Positions 10,701 through 18,162 of a stretch of 64,000 nucleotides of DNA are shown here, in pieces (within the stretch, counting starts at the first letter, position 1; each line of letters begins with the position of its first letter). Below the pieces are notes generated by a model that was given only the letters and a program-made list of their open reading frames with translations, ran no database searches and was not told where the DNA came from. Source of the DNA: Rhodobacteraceae bacterium HLUCCO18 (GTDB taxonomy: Bacteria > Pseudomonadota > Alphaproteobacteria > Rhodobacterales > Rhodobacteraceae). A program made the position numbers and the translations under genes. The stretch covers positions 1-64,000 of the forward strand of contig LJSY01000015.1 in assembly GCA_001314805.1 (NCBI GenBank), written 5' to 3'.

Positions 10701-10821
10701 GGCCGATCACGCCCGTGCGATGCGCGAGCATCCGTTCGATGGCGTAATGTGTCTTGCCGGTGTTCGTCGGCCCGAGGATGGCGACCACGCGTCCGCGCGC
10801 CGCGGGACTGAAGTCCCTCAT
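7771..10821 (-). CDS. SUV3-like DExH RNA helicase with long low-complexity tail
   Basis: A 1016-residue RNA helicase. Walker A GPTNTGKT is at residues 17-24, motif II DEIQ at 99-102 and motif VI QIAGRAGR at 262-269; the DEIQ box is the form seen in the mitochondrial degradosome helicase SUV3. After the helical middle part, a Pro/Glu/Thr/Ala-rich stretch made of repeated ET-GPE and SEAP units runs from about residue 815 to 930. A Gly/Lys/Arg tail and a terminal DPDNPFAVLAALKDKT follow. GGAGGA lies eight bases before the ATG. A role in RNA turnover is inferred from the family. Confidence 0.9.
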   Translation of the reverse strand: MRDFSPAARGRVVAILGPTNTGKTHYAIERMLAHRTGVIGLPLRLLAREVYDKIVALRGPSVVALVTGEERIVPERTQYWVCTVEAMPVGNGADFLAIDEIQLCADPERGHVFTDRLLHARGLHETLFLGSDTMRGAIAALVPDCHFMRRERMSELTHIGSKKVSRMPPRSAIVGFSVENLYAMAELLRRQKGGAAVVMGALSPRTRNAQVELYQNGDVDVLVATDAIGMGLNLDIRHVAFSGLRKFDGRKMRDLLPHELAQIAGRAGRHTNAGTFGVTGEAPPLDDGVAEAIMSHRFAPVRKLWWRNSELDFGSVARLIASLEERTDDEWLTRGREADDLMALKALSDREDVAGRIADARDVRLLWDVCRIPDFRGISHAEHADLLGRIFGFLRDGARVPDDWLARQVRRIDRTEGDIDTLSKRLAYIRTWTYVAQRTGWVEDESHWRGATRAVEDRLSDALHGALTQRFVDRRTSVLLRRLKQKESLVAEVTESGEVTVEGQVLGRIDGFRFRQDETASPDEAKTLRQAAMAALRPEFHLRADRLYNAPDTAFEMTEEGGLLWGAQAVGRLVAGPEAMKPTAEAFVEEDAGTEVILKVQRRLQHFVDRRIAAQFEPLLGLARDEAITGLARGVAFRLVEGYGIVPRAEIADDIKALDQDARGLLRKHGVRFGQFTIFMPLLLKPAPTRLRLALWALEKGLDHVPDSPPPGLVTIPHETDRPDGYYTMSGYRPAASRAIRIDMLERLADMLRGKDTRGGFEATADMLSITGLTLEQFADLMGGLGYRADRGERPKVKAAPEPAPAISPESAPETGPERASETGPETGTEPAATDAPETIDETPLGEAPSTGLEGADTPDPTPQEIPADPPGEAPDMPSEAPDAPPSEVPGDAPSEAPAETPTEVSGDAPPETGAATDAETEVFYTFTWAPRRRGGDRPQRRPEGASAKPRGEKPKGGGKPRGKGGKGPGGPGGKGGKDRKERQDGPRTYSARPDKPAKVDPDNPFAVLAALKDKT

Positions 10822-10849
10822 GGGCTCGTCCTCCTCCGGGGGCCACGCG

Positions 10850-11401
10850 TCAGAGCGTGCGGCCCTCCAGCTCCTGCTCGATCCTGCCGATGGCCTCTTC
10901 TATGTCCGGCCGGTGCGGATGTATAGCGTGGGCGGCGCGATAGGCGGCCAGCGCCCGCTCCAACTCGCCCATTTCCTCGAGCATGATGCCCAGCCCCGTG
11001 AGCGCCGCGAAATGCCGCGGCTCCAACGCCAGCACGCGCTGGATGTCCGCCATGGACGGGCCATAGGCGCCCATCTGGAAAAACAGCGTGGCGCGCGCGT
11101 TCCAGCCCTCGGCGAAATCCGGCGCGTGATCGGTCAGCGCGGTCAGATGGTCATAGGCCGCATCAAGGTCCTCGTCCTCCAACGCATCGCGTCCCCGGCG
11201 CAGCAGATAGTCGGCCGAGGGTGAGCCGGATCGCGACCAGGCCTGGTAGACCTGTTGTTCCACCACGTCCCAGTTGCGCAGGTCCGGCTGCGACAGCCGA
11301 TCGAGCAGCTCGTCGGAACTGGGTTGAGCCGCGGCAATGGCGGGAATCCCGCACAAGACTGCCGCGACGACAAGATTGAGAAGGCGCGTGCGAATTGGCA
11401 T
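10850..11401 (-). CDS. secreted tetratricopeptide-repeat protein
   Basis: A 183-residue protein with a Sec signal peptide (MPIRTRLLNLVVAAVLCGIP, cleavage near AIAAAQP). Two to three TPR units follow: DLDAAYDHLTALTDHAPDFAEGW, SMADIQRVLALEPRHFAALTG and ELERALAAYRAAHAIHPHRP. It is likely a periplasmic scaffold; its partner is unknown. It lies 28 bases upstream of the helicase gene in the same direction. The frame is open 12 codons further upstream, but the start used puts the signal peptide at the N-terminus. Confidence 0.78.
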   Translation of the reverse strand: MPIRTRLLNLVVAAVLCGIPAIAAAQPSSDELLDRLSQPDLRNWDVVEQQVYQAWSRSGSPSADYLLRRGRDALEDEDLDAAYDHLTALTDHAPDFAEGWNARATLFFQMGAYGPSMADIQRVLALEPRHFAALTGLGIMLEEMGELERALAAYRAAHAIHPHRPDIEEAIGRIEQELEGRTL

Positions 11402-11500
11402 GGTGACTAATGTAGCATTCCCGCGCGCACGATCCATATCAAAGCACGGTGAAGACGCCGGAGAAGCAAAGACCGGCAGTACGGCAAACGGAGAAAATGG

Positions 11501-11794
11501 ATGTCAAACATGATCGAGGCAGCCGTCGGCGCCATCTCGCAAAAGCTCGGCGGCGATTTCGACGGCTCGGCCAAGTTCGTGATCGAGGGCGAGGGCGCCG
11601 TGATCGTCGACGGCGCGGGCGTACGCGCGGCCACCGAAGAGGACACGGCCGACGTGACCATGACGGCGGATGCCGACACCTTCCAGGAGATCCTGTCGGG
11701 CGATCTGAACCCCACATCTGCCTTCATGTCGGGCAAGCTGAAGCTCGACGGCGACATGGGCACGGCGATGAAGCTGGGCTCCGCGCTGTCCTGA
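11501..11794 (+). CDS. SCP2 sterol-transfer-domain protein
   Basis: A 97-residue protein that is almost entirely one SCP2 domain: FVIEGEGAVIVDGAGV, then DVTMTADADTFQEILSGDLNPTSAF and KLKLDGDMGTAMKLG. Family members bind lipids such as acyl-CoA or sterols; the ligand here is unknown. GGAG precedes the ATG by eight bases. Its stop overlaps the start of the alpha/beta hydrolase (TGATG), so the two are translationally coupled and may share a lipid substrate (inference). Confidence 0.88.
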   Translation: MSNMIEAAVGAISQKLGGDFDGSAKFVIEGEGAVIVDGAGVRAATEEDTADVTMTADADTFQEILSGDLNPTSAFMSGKLKLDGDMGTAMKLGSALS

Positions 11795-12753
11795 TGCTCG
11801 CGGCGCCCGCCATAGCAGCGCCGGAACCCGCGCCGTTCCTGTCGGACATCGCCGGGGGGCCCGACAACGCGCAGGCCTGGTGGGTGACCAGCGCTGACGG
11901 CACGCGGCTTCGCATGGGGCTCTGGGAGGCCGCGACCGGAGCGCCGCGGGGCACGGTCCTGCTTTTCCCCGGGCGGACGGAATATGTCGAGAAATACGGC
12001 CGCGTCGCCCGTGACCTCGTGGCCGCGGGCTACAGCGTCGCCGCCTTCGACTGGCGTGGACAGGGGTTGGCCGACCGCCCGCAGCACCGCCGCGACATGG
12101 GCCATGTCATCAGCTTCGACGAATACCGGCAGGACGTGAGCGCCTTTCGCCATGCGCTCGGGGACTTGGGGGTTCCCGGCCCATTTTTCCTCATCGCCCA
12201 TTCCATGGGGGGCGCCATCGGGCTCAGGGCGCTGCATGACGGGCTGCCGGTCAGCGCGACCGCCTTCACCGGTCCGATGTGGGGCATCCAGATGACGCCC
12301 TTCCTGAAATCCATCGCCGGGATCGTCCTTGGCCTCGCCGGCCCGCTCGGGCTCGGCACCACCTTCGCGCCCACCACCGGCCCTTGGCAGCCGATGGCCT
12401 TCGACGACAATCAGTTGACCACCGACCGCGACCAGTTCGACTACATGTCGGCGCAGATCGACAGACATCCCGAGCTGGCGCTCGGCGGCCCCTCCGTCCT
12501 CTGGGTCAAGGCCGCACTTCGGGAGACGGCCAGCCTCATGGCCCTGCCCGCACCAGACATGCCGACCGTCACCCTGGTCGGCAGCCGCGAAAGCATCGTG
12601 GAGGTTCCGACGATCCACCGCCGCATGGCGGCTTGGCCAAAGGGTCGCCTCATCACCATCGAGAGCGGACTGCACGAAGTCATGATGGAAACGCCTCGGC
12701 TGCGCGAAGCCGCGCTCGGCGCCATCATCGACCATTTCGACGCGCACGCCTGA
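11794..12753 (+). CDS. alpha/beta hydrolase, lysophospholipase (PldB) type
   Basis: A 319-residue serine hydrolase. The oxyanion/nucleophile region is LIAHSMGGAIGLRAL (Ser in AHSMGG), with FDWRGQGLADRP upstream and a late His in ESGLHEVMMETP, as in monoacylglycerol lipase/PldB proteins. A short hydrophobic N-terminus is present. The start at 11794 overlaps the stop of the SCP2 gene. The frame reads open further upstream, but that part lies over the SCP2 gene and is not conserved. Confidence 0.88.
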   Translation: MLAAPAIAAPEPAPFLSDIAGGPDNAQAWWVTSADGTRLRMGLWEAATGAPRGTVLLFPGRTEYVEKYGRVARDLVAAGYSVAAFDWRGQGLADRPQHRRDMGHVISFDEYRQDVSAFRHALGDLGVPGPFFLIAHSMGGAIGLRALHDGLPVSATAFTGPMWGIQMTPFLKSIAGIVLGLAGPLGLGTTFAPTTGPWQPMAFDDNQLTTDRDQFDYMSAQIDRHPELALGGPSVLWVKAALRETASLMALPAPDMPTVTLVGSRESIVEVPTIHRRMAAWPKGRLITIESGLHEVMMETPRLREAALGAIIDHFDAHA

Positions 12754-12770
12754 AGCGCCGACGCCTTTCC

Positions 12771-12827
12771 CTTCATCCTGGCAGAAAACTCCGGGGGAGC
12801 GCCCGCAGGGCGCGGGGGCAGAGCCCC
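12771..12827. repeat. extragenic hairpin repeat, copy A
   Basis: Begins with CTTCATCCTGGC, then an A-rich CAGAAAACTC, a G-run, a dyad GCGCCC-GCA-GGGCGC (12799-12813), and GGGGGCAGAGCCCC. It matches copy B at 18765-18824 across its length. Both copies lie between convergent genes just past a stop codon, here pldB-like and lolD. Confidence 0.8.
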
Positions 12828-12830
12828 ATG

Positions 12831-12852
12831 CGATTATTCGTACGAATAATCG
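12831..12852. repeat. 22-bp perfect palindrome
   Basis: A perfect inverted repeat with arms CGATTATTCGT / ACGAATAATCG and no spacer, unusually AT-rich for this genome. It lies between repeat copy A and the lolD stop. It could be a dimeric-protein site or part of a bidirectional terminator; no T-run follows it. Confidence 0.85.
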
Positions 12853-12861
12853 AAGCCCCGC

Positions 12862-13542
12862 TCAGACCAGGACGCCCTGTTCCAGACGCAGCACCCGGTC
12901 CAGACGCGCCGCCAGCTCGGGATTGTGGGTCGCGATCAGAGCCGCCATCCCCGTTTCGCGCACAAGCGACATCAGCACGTCGAACACCCGGTCCGAGGTC
13001 TCGGGGTCGAGATTGCCCGTGGGCTCGTCCGCCAGCAACAGCCGTGGCGCGTTGGCAAGCGCCCGGCAAAAGGCCACGCGCTGCTGCTCGCCGCCCGAAA
13101 GCTCGGCGGGCCGGTGCGCCGCGCGCGCCGATAGCCCCACGCGGTCGAGCAGCATCGCCGCCCGCTCATCGGCCGCGTCGCGCGCCACACCGTGAGCCAG
13201 TTGCGGCAGCACGATGTTCTCCGCGGCGGTGAACTCCGGCAGCAGATGATGGAACTGGTAGACGAAGCCCACCAGCCCGCGGCGCGCGGCCGTGCGCGTC
13301 CTGTCGGACGCCCCCGTCATGTCCTGCCCGGCCAGCGCCACGCGCCCCACATCGGCGGTGTCGAGCAGCCCCGCGATATGCAGCAGCGTCGACTTGCCCG
13401 CGCCCGACGGTGCCACGAGGCCCACCACCTCGCCCACCGCGATCCCGGCCGAGGCGCCGCGCAGCACCTCCACCGCGTTGGGCTTGCCGCGGTTGTAGAC
13501 CTTCTCGATCCCCTCGAGTTCGAGCGCCGGCGCCTCACTCAT
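12862..13542 (-). CDS. lolD: lipoprotein-releasing ABC transporter ATP-binding protein
   Basis: ATPase of the Lol system, which extracts outer-membrane lipoproteins from the inner membrane. 226 residues. Walker A APSGAGKST (Ala replaces the usual Gly), signature LSGGEQQRVAFCRAL and Walker B LLLADEPTGNLD are all present. It overlaps the end of lolC by eight bases, as expected for the LolCDE operon. The window also carries lgt, which acts earlier in lipoprotein maturation. Confidence 0.94.
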   Translation of the reverse strand: MSEAPALELEGIEKVYNRGKPNAVEVLRGASAGIAVGEVVGLVAPSGAGKSTLLHIAGLLDTADVGRVALAGQDMTGASDRTRTAARRGLVGFVYQFHHLLPEFTAAENIVLPQLAHGVARDAADERAAMLLDRVGLSARAAHRPAELSGGEQQRVAFCRALANAPRLLLADEPTGNLDPETSDRVFDVLMSLVRETGMAALIATHNPELAARLDRVLRLEQGVLV

Positions 13543-14818
13543 AGCGCAGGGCCTCGACCGGGTTCATCCGCGCCGCGCGCCGTGCGGGGAAGATCGTCAC
13601 CAGAAAGGACAGCCCCAGCGACAGCGATACCGCCGAAAGAACATCGCCCCATTCGAGCCGCGCGGGCAACGAGGACAGGAACCGGACCGAAGGATCCCAG
13701 ACCCCGCCACCCGCGATCCAGTTCACGAAATCGAAGATCGGGTCGATCCAGATCGCGAAGGCGCAGCCCAGCGCCACGCCCGCCAGCGTGCCCGCCACCC
13801 CGATGGCCGATCCGCAGATGAAGAAGACCCGCAGCACCGCCCCCTCGGTCAGGCCGACGGTGCGCAGCACGCCGATATCCCGCGACTTGTTCTTCACCAG
13901 CATGATGAGGCCCGAGACGATGTTCATCGTGGCGATCAGCACGAGGATCGAGAGGATGACAAACATGATGTTGTCCTCCATCTGCAACGCCTGCAGGAAG
14001 GCCCCGGAACTGTCCCGCCACGTCCAGAGGGAGACCTCGTCCCCCGCCGCCCTCAGGATCGGAAGGACCATGCCCCCCACCTCCTCGGGATCGTCGAGCA
14101 TCACCTCGATCTCGTCGGCCACGCCGTCGCGGTTGAAATAGGTCTGCGCCTCGGAAAACGGCATGTAGACGCGCACCCGGTCGATGTCCCAGCGCCCGAC
14201 CTGGAAGATGTAGACGACCTCGTAGGCCGACACGCGCGGGGACGTGCCGAAGGCCGTGCGCGCGCCGTCGGGCGAGATCAGCCGCACCCTGTCGCCGATG
14301 TCCAGCCCCAGTTCCCGCGCGACGCCCGACCCGATGGCGACACCCTCGTCAAACCGCGCGATGTCGCCACGCGCGACCTCCGGTTCGGCCACCAGCGGCA
14401 CGCGGGCCAGATCCTCGGGCGCGATCCCGATCACCTCGACGCCCGCGTTCCGCCCCTGGTGAGAGGCCATGACCTGCCCGCGCACGACGGCCGCCGCATG
14501 GGCCACGCCCGGCAGGACCCGCACGGCCTCGGCGATCTCGGTGTAGTTCTCCAGCGTCCGGTCGACGCGGCCCGCCTCGTCCACCTCCGCCTGGTCGTAG
14601 ATGCTGACATGGGGGTTGGCGCCGAGGATCGTGCCGACGAACTCGTAGCGAAAGCCCGAACGCACGGCGAGCGTGGCGATCAGCGCGGCGACGGCCAGCG
14701 CGATGCCGAGGAAACTGATCCATGTCATCACGCTCACCCCGCCTTCGGCGCGGCGCGCGCGCAGATAGCGCCAGGCGATGAAGAACTCGTAGCGGGAAAA
14801 GGGCGGCGGGGTGGCCAT
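13535..14818 (-). CDS. lolC: lipoprotein-releasing system permease, LolC/LolE family
   Basis: Inner-membrane permease of 427 residues. One N-terminal membrane segment (VMTWISFLGIALAVAALIATL), a large periplasmic domain, then three C-terminal membrane segments of FtsX type ending in the conserved FPARRAARMNPVEALRYE. A single permease gene pairs with lolD here, so it may act as a homodimer as in other alphaproteobacteria (inference). ATG at 14818 has AAGGAG about eight bases upstream; the extra 17 upstream codons are unlikely to be used. Confidence 0.93.
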   Translation of the reverse strand: MATPPPFSRYEFFIAWRYLRARRAEGGVSVMTWISFLGIALAVAALIATLAVRSGFRYEFVGTILGANPHVSIYDQAEVDEAGRVDRTLENYTEIAEAVRVLPGVAHAAAVVRGQVMASHQGRNAGVEVIGIAPEDLARVPLVAEPEVARGDIARFDEGVAIGSGVARELGLDIGDRVRLISPDGARTAFGTSPRVSAYEVVYIFQVGRWDIDRVRVYMPFSEAQTYFNRDGVADEIEVMLDDPEEVGGMVLPILRAAGDEVSLWTWRDSSGAFLQALQMEDNIMFVILSILVLIATMNIVSGLIMLVKNKSRDIGVLRTVGLTEGAVLRVFFICGSAIGVAGTLAGVALGCAFAIWIDPIFDFVNWIAGGGVWDPSVRFLSSLPARLEWGDVLSAVSLSLGLSFLVTIFPARRAARMNPVEALRYE

Positions 14819-14949
14819 TGGGCTGGCTCCTTCATGCTCGGTGGGCGCAACGTGGTCAGTTTCGGCCAAGTGTCAAGCGCGCGGTCCCGCCGACGCAGCG
14901 CCGCCTCGCGCCCCCGTGAACCCACGCCCCGACCGGGCGGCCAGACAGC

Positions 14950-15570
14950 TCAGGAGCGCGCCACGTAGCGGTCGCGCCGATGGTTGACGGTGATGAGCTG
15001 ATTGAGGATCGCCGCACCCAGAAGCGACCATAGCACTATCTGCCAGTCGAACAGGAACAAGGCGACCGCGAAGACGCACACATCGAAGCCCAGCTGCGTC
15101 CGGCCGGCGGGAATGCCGTTGCGATCCTGCAACCAGAGCGCCACGACGCCGATCCCGCCCAGCGTCGCGCCATGCCGGAAGAGCGCCAGAAACCCCGCGC
15201 CGGCAAGCACACCAAACAGCGCTGCACCCAGCGCGGGCGGCAGCGTCTCGATGGTGAAAAACAGCGGAAACGCATCCGCAAGCGCCGACATGATCGTGAC
15301 CGCGATCAGGCTCCTGATCGTGAACCGCCAACCCAGCTGCACGATGGCCAGCGCATAGAACGGCAGGTTCAACACGAAGAACAGCGTGCCGAAGGTCCAG
15401 TCCGAGGCCTGCGCCCCGATGATCGCGAGCCCCGCGATCTGGCCCGTGAAGAGCCCGGCGGCGTTCAGGAACTGGACCGAAAGCGCCACCAGCGTCGCGC
15501 CGACAAGAATGCCCAGCACATCCTCGATCAGGGAATGCTGCTCGGCCGGGGGTCTGGAGAGGATCAACAT
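14950..15570 (-). CDS. YitT family membrane protein
   Basis: About 206 residues with five hydrophobic segments: DVLGILVGATLVALSVQFL, LFFVLNLPFYALAIVQLGW, ALFGVLAGAGFLALFRHGA, FDVCVFAVALFLF and others. TGQIAGLAIIGAQASDWTFG and ATLGGIGVVALWLQDRNG are typical of the YitT/DUF161 family; its transport role is not established. The start is uncertain: ATG at 15570 leaves a normal short N-terminus but has no good ribosome site, and the frame is open to 15657. Confidence 0.78.
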   Translation of the reverse strand: MLILSRPPAEQHSLIEDVLGILVGATLVALSVQFLNAAGLFTGQIAGLAIIGAQASDWTFGTLFFVLNLPFYALAIVQLGWRFTIRSLIAVTIMSALADAFPLFFTIETLPPALGAALFGVLAGAGFLALFRHGATLGGIGVVALWLQDRNGIPAGRTQLGFDVCVFAVALFLFDWQIVLWSLLGAAILNQLITVNHRRDRYVARS

Positions 15571-15722
15571 CGGGTCAGGGCCATTTTCAGCGGGGACCGC
15601 GACAGGTCGGCGCCGCAGCATCCGCGTTACCCTCATGATCCACAGGGCGCAGGTCAAGCGCGTCGGCCTTGACCTCGCCGGGGTTTGCCCCGCATCTGCC
15701 GGGACACCGCCGGGAGGAAGAC

Positions 15723-16847
15723 ATGCACAAAGCCGCCATCACCGGGCACGGGGTCTTCACACCGTCGCAGATCATCACCAACGACGAGCTTGTCGCCGCC
15801 TTCAACGCCCATGCCGACCGCTGGAACGCGGCCAATGCCGACGCCATCGCGGCGGGCGAGGTAGAGGCCAAGGCGCATTCCTCCACCGACTTCATCACCG
15901 CCGCCTCCGGCATCGAACAGCGCCATGTCCTAGACAAGACCGGCATTCTCGATCCCGACGTCATGCACCCGTGGTTGCGCGAACGCTCCGACGACGAACC
16001 CGGGCAGATGGCGGAGATGGCGCTCGACGCCTGCCGCGCCGCGCTCGACATGGCCGGCGTGGACCCGTCCGACGTCGACTGCGTCCTCTGCGCCGCCTCC
16101 AACCACGAACGCGCCTACCCCGCCATCGCCGTCGAGATCCAGGAGCTTCTGGGCACGGGCGGCTTCGGCTTCGACATGAACGTCGCCTGCTCCTCGGCCA
16201 CCTTCGGCATCCAGGCCGCCACCGACATGATCCGCGCCGGCTCCATCTCCCGCGCCCTCGTCGTGAACCCCGAGATCTGCTCCGCCCATCTGGAATGGCG
16301 CGACCGGGACTGCCACTTCATCTTCGGCGACGTGGCCACCGCCGTGCTGATCGAACGGGCCGACCTGGCGAAGGGTCCGCATTTCCTGATCCGCTCGACC
16401 CGCTGTGCGACGCAGTTCTCCAACAACATCCGCAACAACAACGGTTTTCTGCGGCGCACGCGCAAAGGCCACATGGAAGACCGCCGCGACATGCAGTTCA
16501 TGCAGAACGGCCGCAAGGTCTTCAAGGAGGTGCTTCCGCTGGTCTCGAAACACATCGCCGACCACATGGAGGCCGACGGGGTGGAGGCCAGCGACCTCAA
16601 GCGCCTCTGGCTGCACCAGGCCAACAAGACGATGAACGACTACATCGGCAAGAAGGTACTCGGCCGCGAACCGGCTCCGGGCGAGCAGCCCAACATCCTG
16701 CAGGACTACGCCAACACGTCCTCCGCCGGGTCGATCATCGCGTTTTCGAAGTATTCCGAGGACTTGGGCCCTGGCGATCTGGGGCTCATCTGCTCCTTCG
16801 GGGCGGGCTATTCCGTGGGCTCCGTCATCCTCGAGCGGAGGGGGTGA
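15723..16847 (+). CDS. beta-ketoacyl-ACP synthase III family protein
   Basis: A 374-residue thiolase-fold condensing enzyme. The Cys-His-Asn triad is Cys156 in NVACSSATFGI, His298 in LHQANKTMND and Asn331 in NTSSAGSII. It is longer than housekeeping FabH (about 320) because of an N-terminal insertion around residues 20-60 and loops near 230-260. It is probably a FabH-like enzyme starting fatty-acid or another acyl chain; the primer is unknown. AGGAAG precedes ATG 15723; 18 upstream in-frame codons look non-coding. Confidence 0.88.
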   Translation: MHKAAITGHGVFTPSQIITNDELVAAFNAHADRWNAANADAIAAGEVEAKAHSSTDFITAASGIEQRHVLDKTGILDPDVMHPWLRERSDDEPGQMAEMALDACRAALDMAGVDPSDVDCVLCAASNHERAYPAIAVEIQELLGTGGFGFDMNVACSSATFGIQAATDMIRAGSISRALVVNPEICSAHLEWRDRDCHFIFGDVATAVLIERADLAKGPHFLIRSTRCATQFSNNIRNNNGFLRRTRKGHMEDRRDMQFMQNGRKVFKEVLPLVSKHIADHMEADGVEASDLKRLWLHQANKTMNDYIGKKVLGREPAPGEQPNILQDYANTSSAGSIIAFSKYSEDLGPGDLGLICSFGAGYSVGSVILERRG

Positions 16848-16853
16848 GAGGCT

Positions 16854-17543
16854 TCAGGTCGCCGAACCCGCCAGCGGACCCGGAAGGCGCGGCGCCGTGA
16901 ACGGCCTGTCGCCCAGAGCTTCGGCGAGGATCGCGGCCTTCGTGCTCTCCCGCTCCTCCAGCGACCTGCACAGCGCTTGGAGCGTGCGGTAATCCCCGAG
17001 CCTCAGCCACCGGTCAGCGGCAACGGGGTATAGCGCCGCCCAGCGCAGAAGCGGCCCGAGATAGAGCGCAAGCGCGGAGGGCGGCGCGAAGAGCGCGGGC
17101 TCTGCCCGCGCGGCCGCGTCTAGAATGGCGAGTTGCTCCGACACGTGCCCGGCCATGATCCGGTGATGCAGACCGAACGTCTCCTCCGGACCGTACCGCT
17201 CGGGGTGGAAGACCCGGATCAGGTCGGAATGGACGGTGTTGGACAGGTAGAAGAGCCAGCGCAGGAACGCACCGCGACGGGCCTCGCCCACGGCCGGGCC
17301 CAGCCGCGCCCCGGGATACGTGTCACAAAGCCACAGGAGACATGCGCCGGTCTCCGCGATGGGACCGTCCGGCGTCTCCAGCGTCGGGATCAGGCCCACC
17401 GGATTGAGCGCGAGATAGGCCGGCGATTTCTGCGCCCGCGTCGCGCGATCCACGGGCACGGCCCGGTAGGGCAACCGCGCCTCCTCCAGCGCGAGGCGCA
17501 GGACGAGCGAAGCGTTGTCGGGCGCGAAATGCAACGTCAGCAT
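16854..17543 (-). CDS. glutathione S-transferase family protein
   Basis: A 229-residue soluble protein. The N-terminal thioredoxin-like domain runs MLTLHFAPDNASLVLRLALEE to LNPVGLIPTLETPDGPIAETGA, with the glutathione-contacting V-x-IPTL and E-T-G-A positions. A helical C-terminal domain follows. Asn/Ser in APDNASLV occupy the catalytic loop. Substrate unknown. GGAGGG precedes the ATG at 17543. It is convergent with the FabH-like gene, with six bases between. Confidence 0.88.
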   Translation of the reverse strand: MLTLHFAPDNASLVLRLALEEARLPYRAVPVDRATRAQKSPAYLALNPVGLIPTLETPDGPIAETGACLLWLCDTYPGARLGPAVGEARRGAFLRWLFYLSNTVHSDLIRVFHPERYGPEETFGLHHRIMAGHVSEQLAILDAAARAEPALFAPPSALALYLGPLLRWAALYPVAADRWLRLGDYRTLQALCRSLEERESTKAAILAEALGDRPFTAPRLPGPLAGSAT

Positions 17544-17571
17544 GGGCAGTCCCTCCGGAACGGGGCGCACC

Positions 17572-18036
17572 TCACCCCCGGCTGTCGGCCTCGAGCTTCA
17601 GCTTCATTTCCACCAGCACCTTCTGCAGTTCCAGCACCTCGGCCAGAAGCCGCCGCGCCTCGTTGATCGAGATGACTCCGTCCCCGATCGACTGGTGATA
17701 CTCCGCCATGAGGATCGCGAAACGCTGGCTCAGAACGATCACGTCGGAATTGACGCCCGCGCCGCGCTCCGCGTTGCGCCGGTCCGACCCGTAGGAAAGC
17801 ATGCCGCCGTTGAGTTCGGCAAGTGCCGCCGTGACATGCGGATAGCTCGACGCGCCTTCGATCGCCGCCACCGCATCCACCGGCATGAAGCGGTCGGCAT
17901 GCTCCGGCGCCTCCGAGAAATAGCGGCCGAGCGTGGCCTTGGATCGTCCCGTCACCTCGCAGGCCGCGGCATAGCCCACGTCCTTGACCAGCCGCTCGGT
18001 ATGCCGCTTGAGATAGAGCCTTGCCGCGTCCGTCAT
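17572..18036 (-). CDS. conserved hypothetical protein with HTH-like N-terminus
   Basis: A 154-residue protein I cannot assign. Residues about 15-50 look like a helix-turn-helix (VGYAAACEVTGRSKATLGRYF). The last 50 residues are predicted helical with heptads (ISINEARRLLAEVLELQKVLVEMKLKL), so it may dimerise. It is divergent from thymidine kinase and lies 28 bases upstream of the GST gene in the same direction. The open frame continues upstream over tdk, but that part is antisense shadow. A DNA-binding role is only a guess. Confidence 0.7.
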   Translation of the reverse strand: MTDAARLYLKRHTERLVKDVGYAAACEVTGRSKATLGRYFSEAPEHADRFMPVDAVAAIEGASSYPHVTAALAELNGGMLSYGSDRRNAERGAGVNSDVIVLSQRFAILMAEYHQSIGDGVISINEARRLLAEVLELQKVLVEMKLKLEADSRG

Positions 18037-18162
18037 GCCCGCCCCGTCATGCCCGCCCCTCCGGCCCGCCCCTCCGCTTTGACGCAGCAAAGCCGCTTCG
18101 CGTCGCGCGGTCAATCGAACAGGCGCTTGCCCCTTCGGCGGGCCTGCGGCAGAACCACGGAC

